NCBI GenBank assembly: GCA_947258835.1
Contig: CAMYJY010000090.1
Coordinates: 1-7,822, forward strand
Reading direction: 5' to 3'
Source: an uncultured Pirellulales bacterium
Lineage (GTDB): Bacteria > Planctomycetota > Planctomycetia > Pirellulales > Lacipirellulaceae
Length of the DNA: 7,822 nt
In this document: piece after piece, positions 1-5,979 of the stretch
Layout: every line of letters starts with the position of its first letter
How positions within the stretch are numbered: position 1 is the first letter of the stretch
Translations under genes and position numbers: made by a program
The notes under the pieces: generated by a model
What the model was told of the DNA's origin: nothing
What the model saw: only the letters and a program-made list of their open reading frames with translations
Database searches by the model: none

Positions 1-223
1 GGATGTCCAGCCTTAAACCACTCTCAATTCGAATCCCATCATAAAAAACGGGCAAGACGACCTGCCTGGCGAAAGGCAAGCCAACTTTTTCTAGCTCACG
101 GCACAAGCAATGTTCGTAAACAGACTCCAACAAACCTGGCCCTAACGTACGGTGCACCTTGAAGGCAGCGTCAAGTGCTTTCGTTGCCAGCTCCTCAATT
201 TCTTTAGGAATAGGTTCATACAC
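1..223 (-). CDS. GxxExxY family protein (PD-(D/E)XK-like), 3' part cut by window start
   Basis: Reading the minus strand from a GTG at 223-221 gives 74 codons with no stop before the window edge. The product carries VHRTLGPG followed by LLESVY (residues 23-36), which contains the family motif G30-x-x-E33-x-x-Y36. It ends in GLRLDI (69-74), where the family continues to LV and an ELK motif outside the window. The family is a short (~125-130 aa) nuclease-fold protein of the PD-(D/E)XK type with no settled cellular role. The GTG start is the only usual start codon between the in-frame TGA at 274-272 and the conserved core, and a GAGGGG sequence lies about 8 bases upstream. The gene lies 62 bases downstream of hom on the same strand. 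Its G+C is about 49% by hand count against about 60-70% in samples of its neighbours, which suggests transfer. Family call is firm from the motif; function is unknown. Confidence 0.85.
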   Translation of the reverse strand, partial: MYEPIPKEIEELATKALDAAFKVHRTLGPGLLESVYEHCLCRELEKVGLPFARQVVLPVFYDGIRIESGLRLDI

Positions 224-232
224 CCAAACTGC

Positions 233-268
233 CCCTCGTAGTCCCTCGTAGTTTCGTCGTTCCGTCGT
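233..268. repeat. Short degenerate tandem repeats before the GxxExxY gene
   Basis: On the plus strand CCCTCGTAGT occurs twice head to tail (233-242, 243-252). It is followed by the related 8-mers TTCGTCGT (253-260) and TCCGTCGT (261-268). On the minus strand this reads as ACTACGAGGG units followed directly by the GxxExxY start. The frame is open through the repeat, back to the TGA at 274-272, so it would encode NYEGLRG-like residues if translated. It fills most of the 62-base gap between hom and the GxxExxY gene. The repeat is seen directly; its role is not known. Confidence 0.6.
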
Positions 269-285
269 GGTTCATTCCGACCGCC

Positions 286-1584
286 TCAGTCTCTCACCCA
301 CATGCGAACTGGCTCCGCTTGCACGCTGGCCAGCTTGTGCAGCGTGGCGGACGCTCGGTCCGCGGCCCCCGCGGTGGTTTCATGGGTCATGATCACCAGG
401 GGCACAGCGGATCCGGCCGCGTCCGGTTCGTGCTGCAAGACCGAGGCAATCGAAATATTCTGCTCGCCCAAGGCTTGCGACACCTTGGCCAACACGCCCG
501 GACAATCGTCCACGGTAAGCCGAAAGTAAAATCTGCCACGGACGCTGGCGTAATCCGCGGCGGCCACGCGGGCTTCGCGGTTGGACCAGAGTTCGAGGGT
601 GCGGAAAGTAATGGCTGAGCGACCCACGGCCGTATCGATCATATCGGCCACCACTGCCGAGGCCGTGGGCATCTGCCCGGCACCGGGACCGTAGAATAAC
701 AGCTGCCCCACCGCATCACCCACCACCCGGATGGCATTGTACGGCCCGCCCACTTCGGCCAAGGACCGGCCTTCGCGAACCAGGGTCGGCGAGACATGCA
801 GGGCAATCTTTTCCTCCACCAACTCGGCCACTGCCAACAACTTGATGCGGTAGCCCATCTCCTGGGCATAGCGGACATCGGCCAGGTCAAGGGTGTCGAT
901 GCCCGACCGGGGGATATCCTGCCAATGCACCCGTGCCCCAAATCCCAAATGGGCCAGGATCGCCAACTTCTGGGCAGCGTCCGTGCCGTCGACGTCCATC
1001 GCCGGGTCGGCCTCGGCATAGCCCAACCGCTGGGCTTCGGTCACCACCTCCTGGTAGGCGGAGCCCTCGGCGTGCATTTTGCTGAGAATAAAATTGCTGG
1101 TGCCGTTGAGGATGCCATGCAAGGAGAGCAGCTGATTGGCGGACAAGCACTGGCCGATGTTGGCGATGATCGGAATGCCACCGGCGACCGAGGCTTCAAA
1201 GGCCACACAGCGTCCCAGTGCGCGGGCCCGATCAAAAATCTCGGGGCCATGCTCGGCCAACAGGGCCTTATTGGCAGTCACCACGTCTTTGCCGCTTTCC
1301 AACAGCTGCAGCATGATCGAGCGGGCCGGCTCCAAACCACCGATCAGCTGGGCCACCACTTGGATCTCCCGATCGTCAATGACCTCCTGGATACTGTCGG
1401 TGAGGACCCCCGGCGGGAGTTCACAATCACGAGACCGCTGCAGGTCGCGCACCACAGCCTTCTCCAGCCAAAGTGTCCGCCCGGCATGACGGGCCGTACG
1501 ATCGCCATAATCCAACAGGAGGCGTGCCACGCCGGCACCCACGGTACCGAGGCCGATAATGGCAACTTTTGTCTGGTGCATCAT
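286..1584 (-). CDS. hom: Homoserine dehydrogenase with C-terminal ACT domain
   Basis: The 432-residue product matches monofunctional homoserine dehydrogenase, which reduces aspartate-4-semialdehyde to homoserine with NAD(P)H in the cytoplasm, at the branch to threonine, isoleucine and methionine. The N-terminal Rossmann fold has GLGTVG at residues 11-16 and TANK at 103-106. The catalytic region includes NGTSNFIL (160-167) and the family signature around GYAEADPAMDVDGTDAAQK (188-206). E191, D202 and K206 have the spacing of the yeast active-site residues E208, D219 and K223; K106 corresponds to the conserved lysine K117. Residues about 352-418 form an ACT domain, usual for feedback control by threonine. 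Length is normal (~430). Two adjacent ATGs open the frame; no clear Shine-Dalgarno sequence lies upstream. It is transcribed away from leuS, and no other threonine-pathway gene is in view. Confidence 0.97.
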   Translation of the reverse strand: MMHQTKVAIIGLGTVGAGVARLLLDYGDRTARHAGRTLWLEKAVVRDLQRSRDCELPPGVLTDSIQEVIDDREIQVVAQLIGGLEPARSIMLQLLESGKDVVTANKALLAEHGPEIFDRARALGRCVAFEASVAGGIPIIANIGQCLSANQLLSLHGILNGTSNFILSKMHAEGSAYQEVVTEAQRLGYAEADPAMDVDGTDAAQKLAILAHLGFGARVHWQDIPRSGIDTLDLADVRYAQEMGYRIKLLAVAELVEEKIALHVSPTLVREGRSLAEVGGPYNAIRVVGDAVGQLLFYGPGAGQMPTASAVVADMIDTAVGRSAITFRTLELWSNREARVAAADYASVRGRFYFRLTVDDCPGVLAKVSQALGEQNISIASVLQHEPDAAGSAVPLVIMTHETTAGAADRASATLHKLASVQAEPVRMWVRD

Positions 1585-1639
1585 TCGTTATCAGCTACAG
1601 GTGGCAGGAATGGGACTCAGGGGCACCGCCGAATTCGTC

Positions 1640-1669
1640 ATCGTACTTGGCGAAATGCAGCAAAGTCAA
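1640..1669 (-). promoter_or_regulatory. Candidate sigma70-type promoter for hom
   Basis: On the minus strand TTGACT (1669-1664, five of six matches to the -35 consensus) is followed after 18 bases by TACGAT (1645-1640, four of six to the -10 consensus). Transcription would start near 1633, leaving a leader of roughly 48 bases before the hom ATG at 1584. This is a pattern match only, and planctomycete promoters are poorly defined. Confidence 0.4.
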
Positions 1670-1674
1670 CGGTA

Positions 1675-1694
1675 GGCGCGGTTTGCGCCGCGCC
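1675..1694. repeat. Perfect 7-bp GC hairpin in the hom/leuS divergent region
   Basis: GGCGCGG (1675-1681), a six-base loop TTTGCG, and CCGCGCC (1688-1694) form a perfect stem. No T-run follows on either strand, so it is not a classical intrinsic terminator. It lies just upstream of the candidate hom -35 box and overlaps the weak candidate leuS -35 box, so an operator or a structural role is possible. In a GC-rich genome a chance origin is also possible. Confidence 0.35.
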
Positions 1695-1830
1695 CGCTGC
1701 CCAGTAGAATGAGCCGTTTGTCGGCCGCCCGGGCACCGGCAGTCAGCCCCCCGGCAACTCGGGTCCGCGGAGACCCTGCTGGCTTGGCTCCGCAACACAG
1801 CTCCGCCCCCCCACCTGCGAAATCACCAAT

Positions 1831-4476
1831 ATGCCGCGTTACAACCCCGCCAGCCTGGAACCCCAATGGCAAGCTTATTGGGACGAGCACCAAACCTTTG
1901 CCACCCCCAGGCTGCCGGCTGCGGAAGCGGAAAAAGTCTATGCCCTCGACATGTTTCCCTACCCGAGTGGTGACGGACTGCATGTCGGGCACCCGGAGGG
2001 CTACACCGCCACGGACATTGTTTGCCGTGCAGCGCGGATGCAGGGCAAAACCGTCTTGCACCCCATGGGTTTTGACGCCTTCGGGCTCCCCGCGGAGGAA
2101 CATGCCATCAAAACGGGCGAGCATCCGCGGGTGCAGACCGAGCAAAACATCGACACCTTTCGCCGCCAGTTAAAAATGCTCGGTTTTAGTTACGACTGGT
2201 CACGAGAGCTGGCCACCACGGATGTGGAGTATTTTCGCTGGACCCAGTGGATCTTCCTGCAGCTCTACGATACCTGGTTTGACCACCAGGCCCAGCGGGG
2301 CCGCCCCATCGCCGAGTTGCCGATTCCTCCCGCCGTGGCCGAGGCAGACGCCATCGAAGCCTACCAAAACGAACATCGCCTGGCTTACCAAAGCGAAGCC
2401 CCCGTCAATTGGTGCCCCGCCCTGGGAACGGTCCTGGCCAACGAAGAGGTGATTGACGGCCGCAGCGAGCGTGGGAATCATCCGGTGGAACGCCGCCCCC
2501 TCCGGCAATGGATGCTGCGAATCACCGAGTATGCCGGTCGCTTGGAGGATGACCTGGAGGGGCTGGATTGGCCAGAGGGTGTGAAGGCACTGCAGCGAAA
2601 TTGGATTGGTAAAAGCCGCGGTGCCGAGGTTGATTTTCGGATTCTGGACGCCGCGGAGGCAGCGGAGGGCCATCGCGGCGGCCCGGCGGAATTTCCCCGC
2701 CAACCGGCGGACAACGCCTTGCGGGTCTACACCACACGGCCCGATACGTTGTTTGGGGCCACCTACATGGTGCTGGCCCCGGAACACCGGCAGGTGAAAC
2801 GGCTGACGACGACCGAGCACGCAGACGCGGTCACGGCTTATTGCGCCCAAGCGGCAGCCAAAAGTGACTTGGACCGCACGGAGCTGTCCCAGGAAAAGAC
2901 GGGAGTTTTTACGGGCAGCTACGCGGTAAACCCCGTCAACGACCAACCGGTCCCGATCTGGATTGCGGACTACGTGCTGGTCAGTTATGGCACGGGGGCC
3001 ATTATGGCCGTGCCCGCGCACGACGAACGGGACTTTCAGTTTGCCCAACAGTTCGGAATTCCCATCCAAGCCGTCGTGGATCCGGAAAACCAAGTTCCGG
3101 CCGCGGAGCGCGAGAAAATACTGGCCGGCGAGCAGGTGTATACCGAGCATGGCACGGCTATCAATTCGGGCCAGTTCACCGGCTTGGCCACGGCCACTTT
3201 CCAGCAAGAGATTACCGCGTGGCTCACCGAGCAGGGGAAGGGGCAGCCCGCGATCAATTACAAGCTCCGCGACTGGCTTTTCAGCCGGCAGCGGTTTTGG
3301 GGAGAACCATTTCCGGTGCTGCATGAGCTCGACGCGGCGGGCCAGCCCACCGGACGCGTGCGCACCGTCGCCGCCGCCGACCTCCCGGTGGATCTACCGC
3401 ATCTGGAGGATTTCCGGCCGCACGGTCGTCCCGAACCGCCGCTGGACCAGGCGCCCGACGATTGGCTGTACCCGATGATTGACGGCGTGCGTTACAAGCG
3501 GGAAACCAACACCATGCCCCAATGGGCCGGCTCGTGCTGGTACTACTTGCGGTTCATCGATCCCGGCAACACGACCGCGCTGGTCGACCCCGAGTTGGAG
3601 CGGGCCTGGATGCCCATCGATCTCTACGTGGGCGGCGCGGAGCATGCCGTACTCCATTTGCTTTACGCACGTTTTTGGCACAAGGTGCTCTACGATCGCG
3701 GCATGGTCAGCACACCGGAACCTTTTCAAAAACTGGTCAATCAGGGCATGATCCTGGGCGGGAATAATGAAAAGATGTCCAAAAGCCGGGGCAACGTGAT
3801 CAACCCGGACGATGTGGTGCGGGAGTACGGGGCCGATTCGCTCCGCCTGTACGAAATGTTCATGGGCCCACTGGAAGCCACCAAGCCGTGGAATATGGAA
3901 GGCGTCAACGGGGTGTTTGGGTTCCTCAACCGGGCCTGGCGGATGATCGTGGATGCCAGCGCGACCGAGGTCCAGCTGCACGCGGCCATCTGTGAGGACG
4001 CACCGACCGAAGAGCAAAACCGCGTGCTCCACCAGACCATCAAGGCGGTCACGCACGACATTGCCAAGCTCTCTTTCAACACGGCCATCGCCCGGATGAT
4101 GGAATTCACCAACTTCTTCACCAAGCAAGATCGTCGTCCCCGCACGGCCATGGAGTCCTTCGTGCTGATCCTGGCGCCTTTTGCACCGCACCTGGCCGAA
4201 GAGTTGTGGCGGGCGCTGGGCCATACCGAAAGCCTGGCCTACGCCTCCTGGCCGGCCTACGACGAGTCGCTGCTGGTGGCCGACGAGGTGGAAATCCCGG
4301 TGCAGATCAATGGGAAAGTTCGCTGCAAGATCACCGTCCCCGCCCCGGCCGACCAAGCGGAGACGGAGCAGTTGGCTCGTTCGCAACCTCGGGTCACGGA
4401 ATTGCTCGCGGACCGCGAAATCATCAAAACCATTGCCATTCCCGGTCGTTTGGTAAACTTTGTGGTGAAAGGGTAA
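1831..4476 (+). CDS. leuS: Leucyl-tRNA synthetase
   Basis: The 881-residue product is a class I leucyl-tRNA synthetase, which charges tRNA-Leu with leucine using ATP in the cytoplasm. The HIGH-type motif is HVGH at residues 51-54 and KMSKS is at 648-652. The CP1 editing domain, which removes mischarged amino acids, is marked by TTRPDT (301-306) and GTGAIMAVPAHDERD (387-401); D398 is the expected editing aspartate. The C-terminal anticodon-binding and extension domains follow from about 690 to 881. It is Bacillus-like: after WCP (194-196) the zinc cysteines found in E. coli are replaced by a GRSERGNHPVERR segment (210-222), and no insertion precedes KMSKS. An extra ~35 residues (about 148-183) lie before the VNWCP motif. 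The ATG at 1831 is placed at the usual N-terminus (YNP...E..WQ.YW) but has no Shine-Dalgarno sequence. The gene probably forms an operon with glgC, 5 bases downstream. Confidence 0.98.
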   Translation: MPRYNPASLEPQWQAYWDEHQTFATPRLPAAEAEKVYALDMFPYPSGDGLHVGHPEGYTATDIVCRAARMQGKTVLHPMGFDAFGLPAEEHAIKTGEHPRVQTEQNIDTFRRQLKMLGFSYDWSRELATTDVEYFRWTQWIFLQLYDTWFDHQAQRGRPIAELPIPPAVAEADAIEAYQNEHRLAYQSEAPVNWCPALGTVLANEEVIDGRSERGNHPVERRPLRQWMLRITEYAGRLEDDLEGLDWPEGVKALQRNWIGKSRGAEVDFRILDAAEAAEGHRGGPAEFPRQPADNALRVYTTRPDTLFGATYMVLAPEHRQVKRLTTTEHADAVTAYCAQAAAKSDLDRTELSQEKTGVFTGSYAVNPVNDQPVPIWIADYVLVSYGTGAIMAVPAHDERDFQFAQQFGIPIQAVVDPENQVPAAEREKILAGEQVYTEHGTAINSGQFTGLATATFQQEITAWLTEQGKGQPAINYKLRDWLFSRQRFWGEPFPVLHELDAAGQPTGRVRTVAAADLPVDLPHLEDFRPHGRPEPPLDQAPDDWLYPMIDGVRYKRETNTMPQWAGSCWYYLRFIDPGNTTALVDPELERAWMPIDLYVGGAEHAVLHLLYARFWHKVLYDRGMVSTPEPFQKLVNQGMILGGNNEKMSKSRGNVINPDDVVREYGADSLRLYEMFMGPLEATKPWNMEGVNGVFGFLNRAWRMIVDASATEVQLHAAICEDAPTEEQNRVLHQTIKAVTHDIAKLSFNTAIARMMEFTNFFTKQDRRPRTAMESFVLILAPFAPHLAEELWRALGHTESLAYASWPAYDESLLVADEVEIPVQINGKVRCKITVPAPADQAETEQLARSQPRVTELLADREIIKTIAIPGRLVNFVVKG

Positions 4477-4481
4477 CTGGG

Positions 4482-5789
4482 ATGAAAAACGTGGTCGCGG
4501 TGGTGCTGGGTGGTGGACAAGGTTCGCGGCTGATGCCCCTGACCAAATATCGATCCAAACCGGCGGTGCCGCTGGCAGGCAAGTATCGATTGATTGATAT
4601 TCCCTTGTCCAACTGCCTGCACAGCGGGTTGAATCGAATCTACGTGCTGACGCAATTTCTCTCCGTGAGTTTGCACCAGCATATTCGTGGCACCTACGGC
4701 TTCGATAACTTCAGCGGTGGGTTTGTAGAAATCCTGGCAGCCCAGCAAACGATGGCCGAGGGGACCGATTGGTACCAAGGCACGGCCGATGCGGTCCGCA
4801 AAAATCTGCGCTATTTGACGCAGCCGAACACGGATTACGTGGTCATTTTATCCGGGGACCAGTTGTATCGCATGGATTTTCAAGCGATGCTGAAAACCCA
4901 TCAGGAGTCCGGTGCGGACATTACGATTGCCACCAAACCGGTGCATGACCACGAGGCAGCGGGCCTGGGGATCATGCGTGTCGACCAGCAAGGCCGCGTG
5001 GTGGGTTTTTCCGAAAAACCCACCACGGAATCCGAGCTCAACGAGGTCCGCATGGATCCCCACTGGATCGACGCCCACGGCATCGAGAGTCAGGGCCGGA
5101 ATTGTCTGGCCAGCATGGGCATCTACTTGTTCAGTCGCAAAGTGCTGGTGGATATTTTGGAAGAGACGGAGCACCGCGATTTTGGCAGAGAGATCTTTCC
5201 CGCGGCAATCGACAGCCAACACGTGCAGACGTATTTGTTTGACGGCTACTGGGAGGATATTGGCACGATTGGCACCTTCTTTGAATCCAACTTGCAAATG
5301 GCTCAAACCAATGCTCCTTTTCCACTGATTACATCGGGTGCGCCCATCTATTCGCGTCCACGTTTTTTGCCCCCCACGCGACTGGATGGCGCGCGTGTGG
5401 CTGGCAGCCTCGTGGCGGACGGCTGCATCGTGGAACCGGGGGCCCGTATTGAAAACAGCATCATCGGATTGCGGTGCCAGATCGGCCGCGACGTCCAGAT
5501 TCGAAATTCGATTATCATGGGAAATGATTTTTATGAGGATCCCCTGGATGCCTCCGGCGGCGACCTGCTGCCCCTGGGCATTGGGGACGGGGCCGTGATT
5601 GAGGGAGCCATTGTGGACAAAAACTGTCGCATCGGCGCCAGGGCACTGATTAAGAACCTGGAGAATGTGGACCAAGGCCAGCTGGGAGCACACTGCACGA
5701 TCCGGGATGGCCTACTCGTCGTAGAAAAAGGGGCCTGCCTGCCACCTGGCTGGAATAACCCCGCCGGAGACCAAGCCCATGTTATGTAA
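4482..5789 (+). CDS. glgC: Glucose-1-phosphate adenylyltransferase (ADP-glucose pyrophosphorylase)
   Basis: The 435-residue product makes ADP-glucose from ATP and glucose-1-phosphate, the committed step of bacterial glycogen synthesis. The nucleotidyltransferase domain shows GGGQGSRL (10-17), KPAVP (26-30), QGTADAV (99-105), SGDQLYRMD (124-132), FSEKP (176-180, with the glucose-1-phosphate-binding lysine K179) and YWEDIGT (256-262). From about residue 300 a left-handed beta-helix with hexapeptide-like turns follows. YWEDIGT and the C-terminal layout resemble the plant/cyanobacterial type, not E. coli GlgC. The frame stays open upstream into leuS, but the ATG at 4482 gives the normal N-terminus and follows GAAAGGG at the leuS 3' end, about 8 bases away. 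Its start lies 5 bases past the leuS stop, so co-transcription and perhaps translational coupling are likely. No other glycogen gene is in view. Confidence 0.97.
   Translation: MKNVVAVVLGGGQGSRLMPLTKYRSKPAVPLAGKYRLIDIPLSNCLHSGLNRIYVLTQFLSVSLHQHIRGTYGFDNFSGGFVEILAAQQTMAEGTDWYQGTADAVRKNLRYLTQPNTDYVVILSGDQLYRMDFQAMLKTHQESGADITIATKPVHDHEAAGLGIMRVDQQGRVVGFSEKPTTESELNEVRMDPHWIDAHGIESQGRNCLASMGIYLFSRKVLVDILEETEHRDFGREIFPAAIDSQHVQTYLFDGYWEDIGTIGTFFESNLQMAQTNAPFPLITSGAPIYSRPRFLPPTRLDGARVAGSLVADGCIVEPGARIENSIIGLRCQIGRDVQIRNSIIMGNDFYEDPLDASGGDLLPLGIGDGAVIEGAIVDKNCRIGARALIKNLENVDQGQLGAHCTIRDGLLVVEKGACLPPGWNNPAGDQAHVM
4997..5027. repeat. Perfect 14-bp inverted repeat inside glgC
   Basis: CGTGGTGGGTTTTT (4997-5010), loop CCG (5011-5013), then AAAAACCCACCACG (5014-5027) is a perfect palindrome with a three-base loop. 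It lies in the coding sequence for the conserved region around FSEKP of GlgC. In mRNA it would fold into one long hairpin. It lacks a T-run after the stem on either strand, so it does not fit a standard intrinsic terminator. The structure is seen directly; any function is inference. Confidence 0.85.
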
Positions 5790-5804
5790 TAACCCAAGCT
5801 GAAA

Positions 5805-5811
5805 ACGGAGG
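5805..5811 (+). promoter_or_regulatory. Strong Shine-Dalgarno sequence before a micro-ORF
   Basis: ACGGAGG at 5805-5811 lies five bases before the ATG at 5817. It is the best ribosome binding site in the window, while leuS, hom and ftsH lack a clear one. It is the main reason for considering the short ORF that follows to be translated. Confidence 0.5.
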
Positions 5812-5816
5812 TTCCC

Positions 5817-5888
5817 ATGAAGCCGGTAAAGCCCGAGAAAATAGCCCCCGTTTCCGCACCGCGGCGGCTCACTAAGAAACCTGGTTGA
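5817..5888 (+). CDS. Candidate 23-residue basic micro-protein after glgC
   Basis: An ATG at 5817 opens a 23-codon frame ending in TGA at 5886-5888. The predicted peptide begins MKPVKPEKIAP and ends RRLTKKPG; it has seven Lys/Arg, one Glu and five Pro, with no hydrophobic segment, so it would be soluble and strongly basic. The ATG is preceded at optimal spacing by ACGGAGG. It begins 27 bases after the glgC stop and could share its transcript. I recognise no family. It may be a real small protein, a leader peptide controlling the next gene, or a chance ORF with a good ribosome site. At this length, composition cannot decide. Confidence 0.4.
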   Translation: MKPVKPEKIAPVSAPRRLTKKPG

Positions 5889-5910
5889 GAGGCGGATGGA
5901 GTGGGCTTTT

Positions 5911-5928
5911 CCGGCCCAAACCGGCCGG
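5911..5928. repeat. 6-bp GC hairpin between the micro-ORF and the MORN gene
   Basis: CCGGCC (5911-5916), six-base loop, GGCCGG (5923-5928). It could close the transcript of leuS-glgC and the micro-ORF, but no T-run follows on the plus strand, so I do not call it a terminator. The rest of the 91-base gap to the next gene shows an AT-richer stretch (5941-5970) that may hold its promoter, with no convincing -35/-10 pair. Confidence 0.3.
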
Positions 5929-5979
5929 CACCAAGCACACCTGTTTTCACTTTGAGTTAATAACACACATGAGAGAGCC

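Larger units (their letters stand above)
1585..1830. other. Divergent intergenic region between hom and leuS
   Basis: This 246-base region must hold the start signals of both hom (leftward) and leuS (rightward). For leuS the best match I see is TTGCGC (1683-1688), 16 bases, TAGAAT (1705-1710); its -35 part is weak and overlaps a hairpin. The last 100 bases are C-rich, with a run of seven C at 1806-1812, and contain a small inverted repeat GGGTC/GACCC (1761-1765 and 1772-1776). No purine-rich ribosome binding site precedes the leuS ATG. I see no T-box, leader peptide or tRNA-like element. Confidence 0.5.

Noticed and set aside
796..1707. 303-residue open frame on the plus strand opposite hom
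   Set aside because: It lies almost entirely antisense to a well-supported hom gene, its translation shows no recognisable motif, and long antisense frames are common in GC-rich genes.
1709..2173. 154-residue plus-strand frame overlapping the leuS start
   Set aside because: It is out of frame with leuS, low in complexity (rich in Pro, Arg and Ser), and its 3' two thirds lie under the conserved LeuRS N-terminus.
2272..2499. Loss of the zinc cysteines in LeuRS as a novelty
   Set aside because: The GRSERG-type segment without zinc cysteines is, as I recall it, normal for Bacillus-type LeuRS, so it is not unusual.
2200..3324. 374-residue open frame on the minus strand opposite leuS
   Set aside because: It is fully antisense to conserved leuS domains, has no recognisable fold or ribosome site, and is best explained by GC-rich codon bias. 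The same applies to the 330-residue frame at 3394-4386 and the 281-residue frame at 4848-5693.
4206..4481. Possible N-terminal extension of GlgC back into leuS
   Set aside because: The frame is open, but residues before the ATG at 4482 resemble no GlgC sequence, while that ATG gives the canonical MKNVVAVVLGGG start.
5911..5928. Intrinsic terminator after glgC and the micro-ORF
   Set aside because: The 6-bp GC stem is followed by CACCAAG and not by a T-run; kept only as a hairpin.
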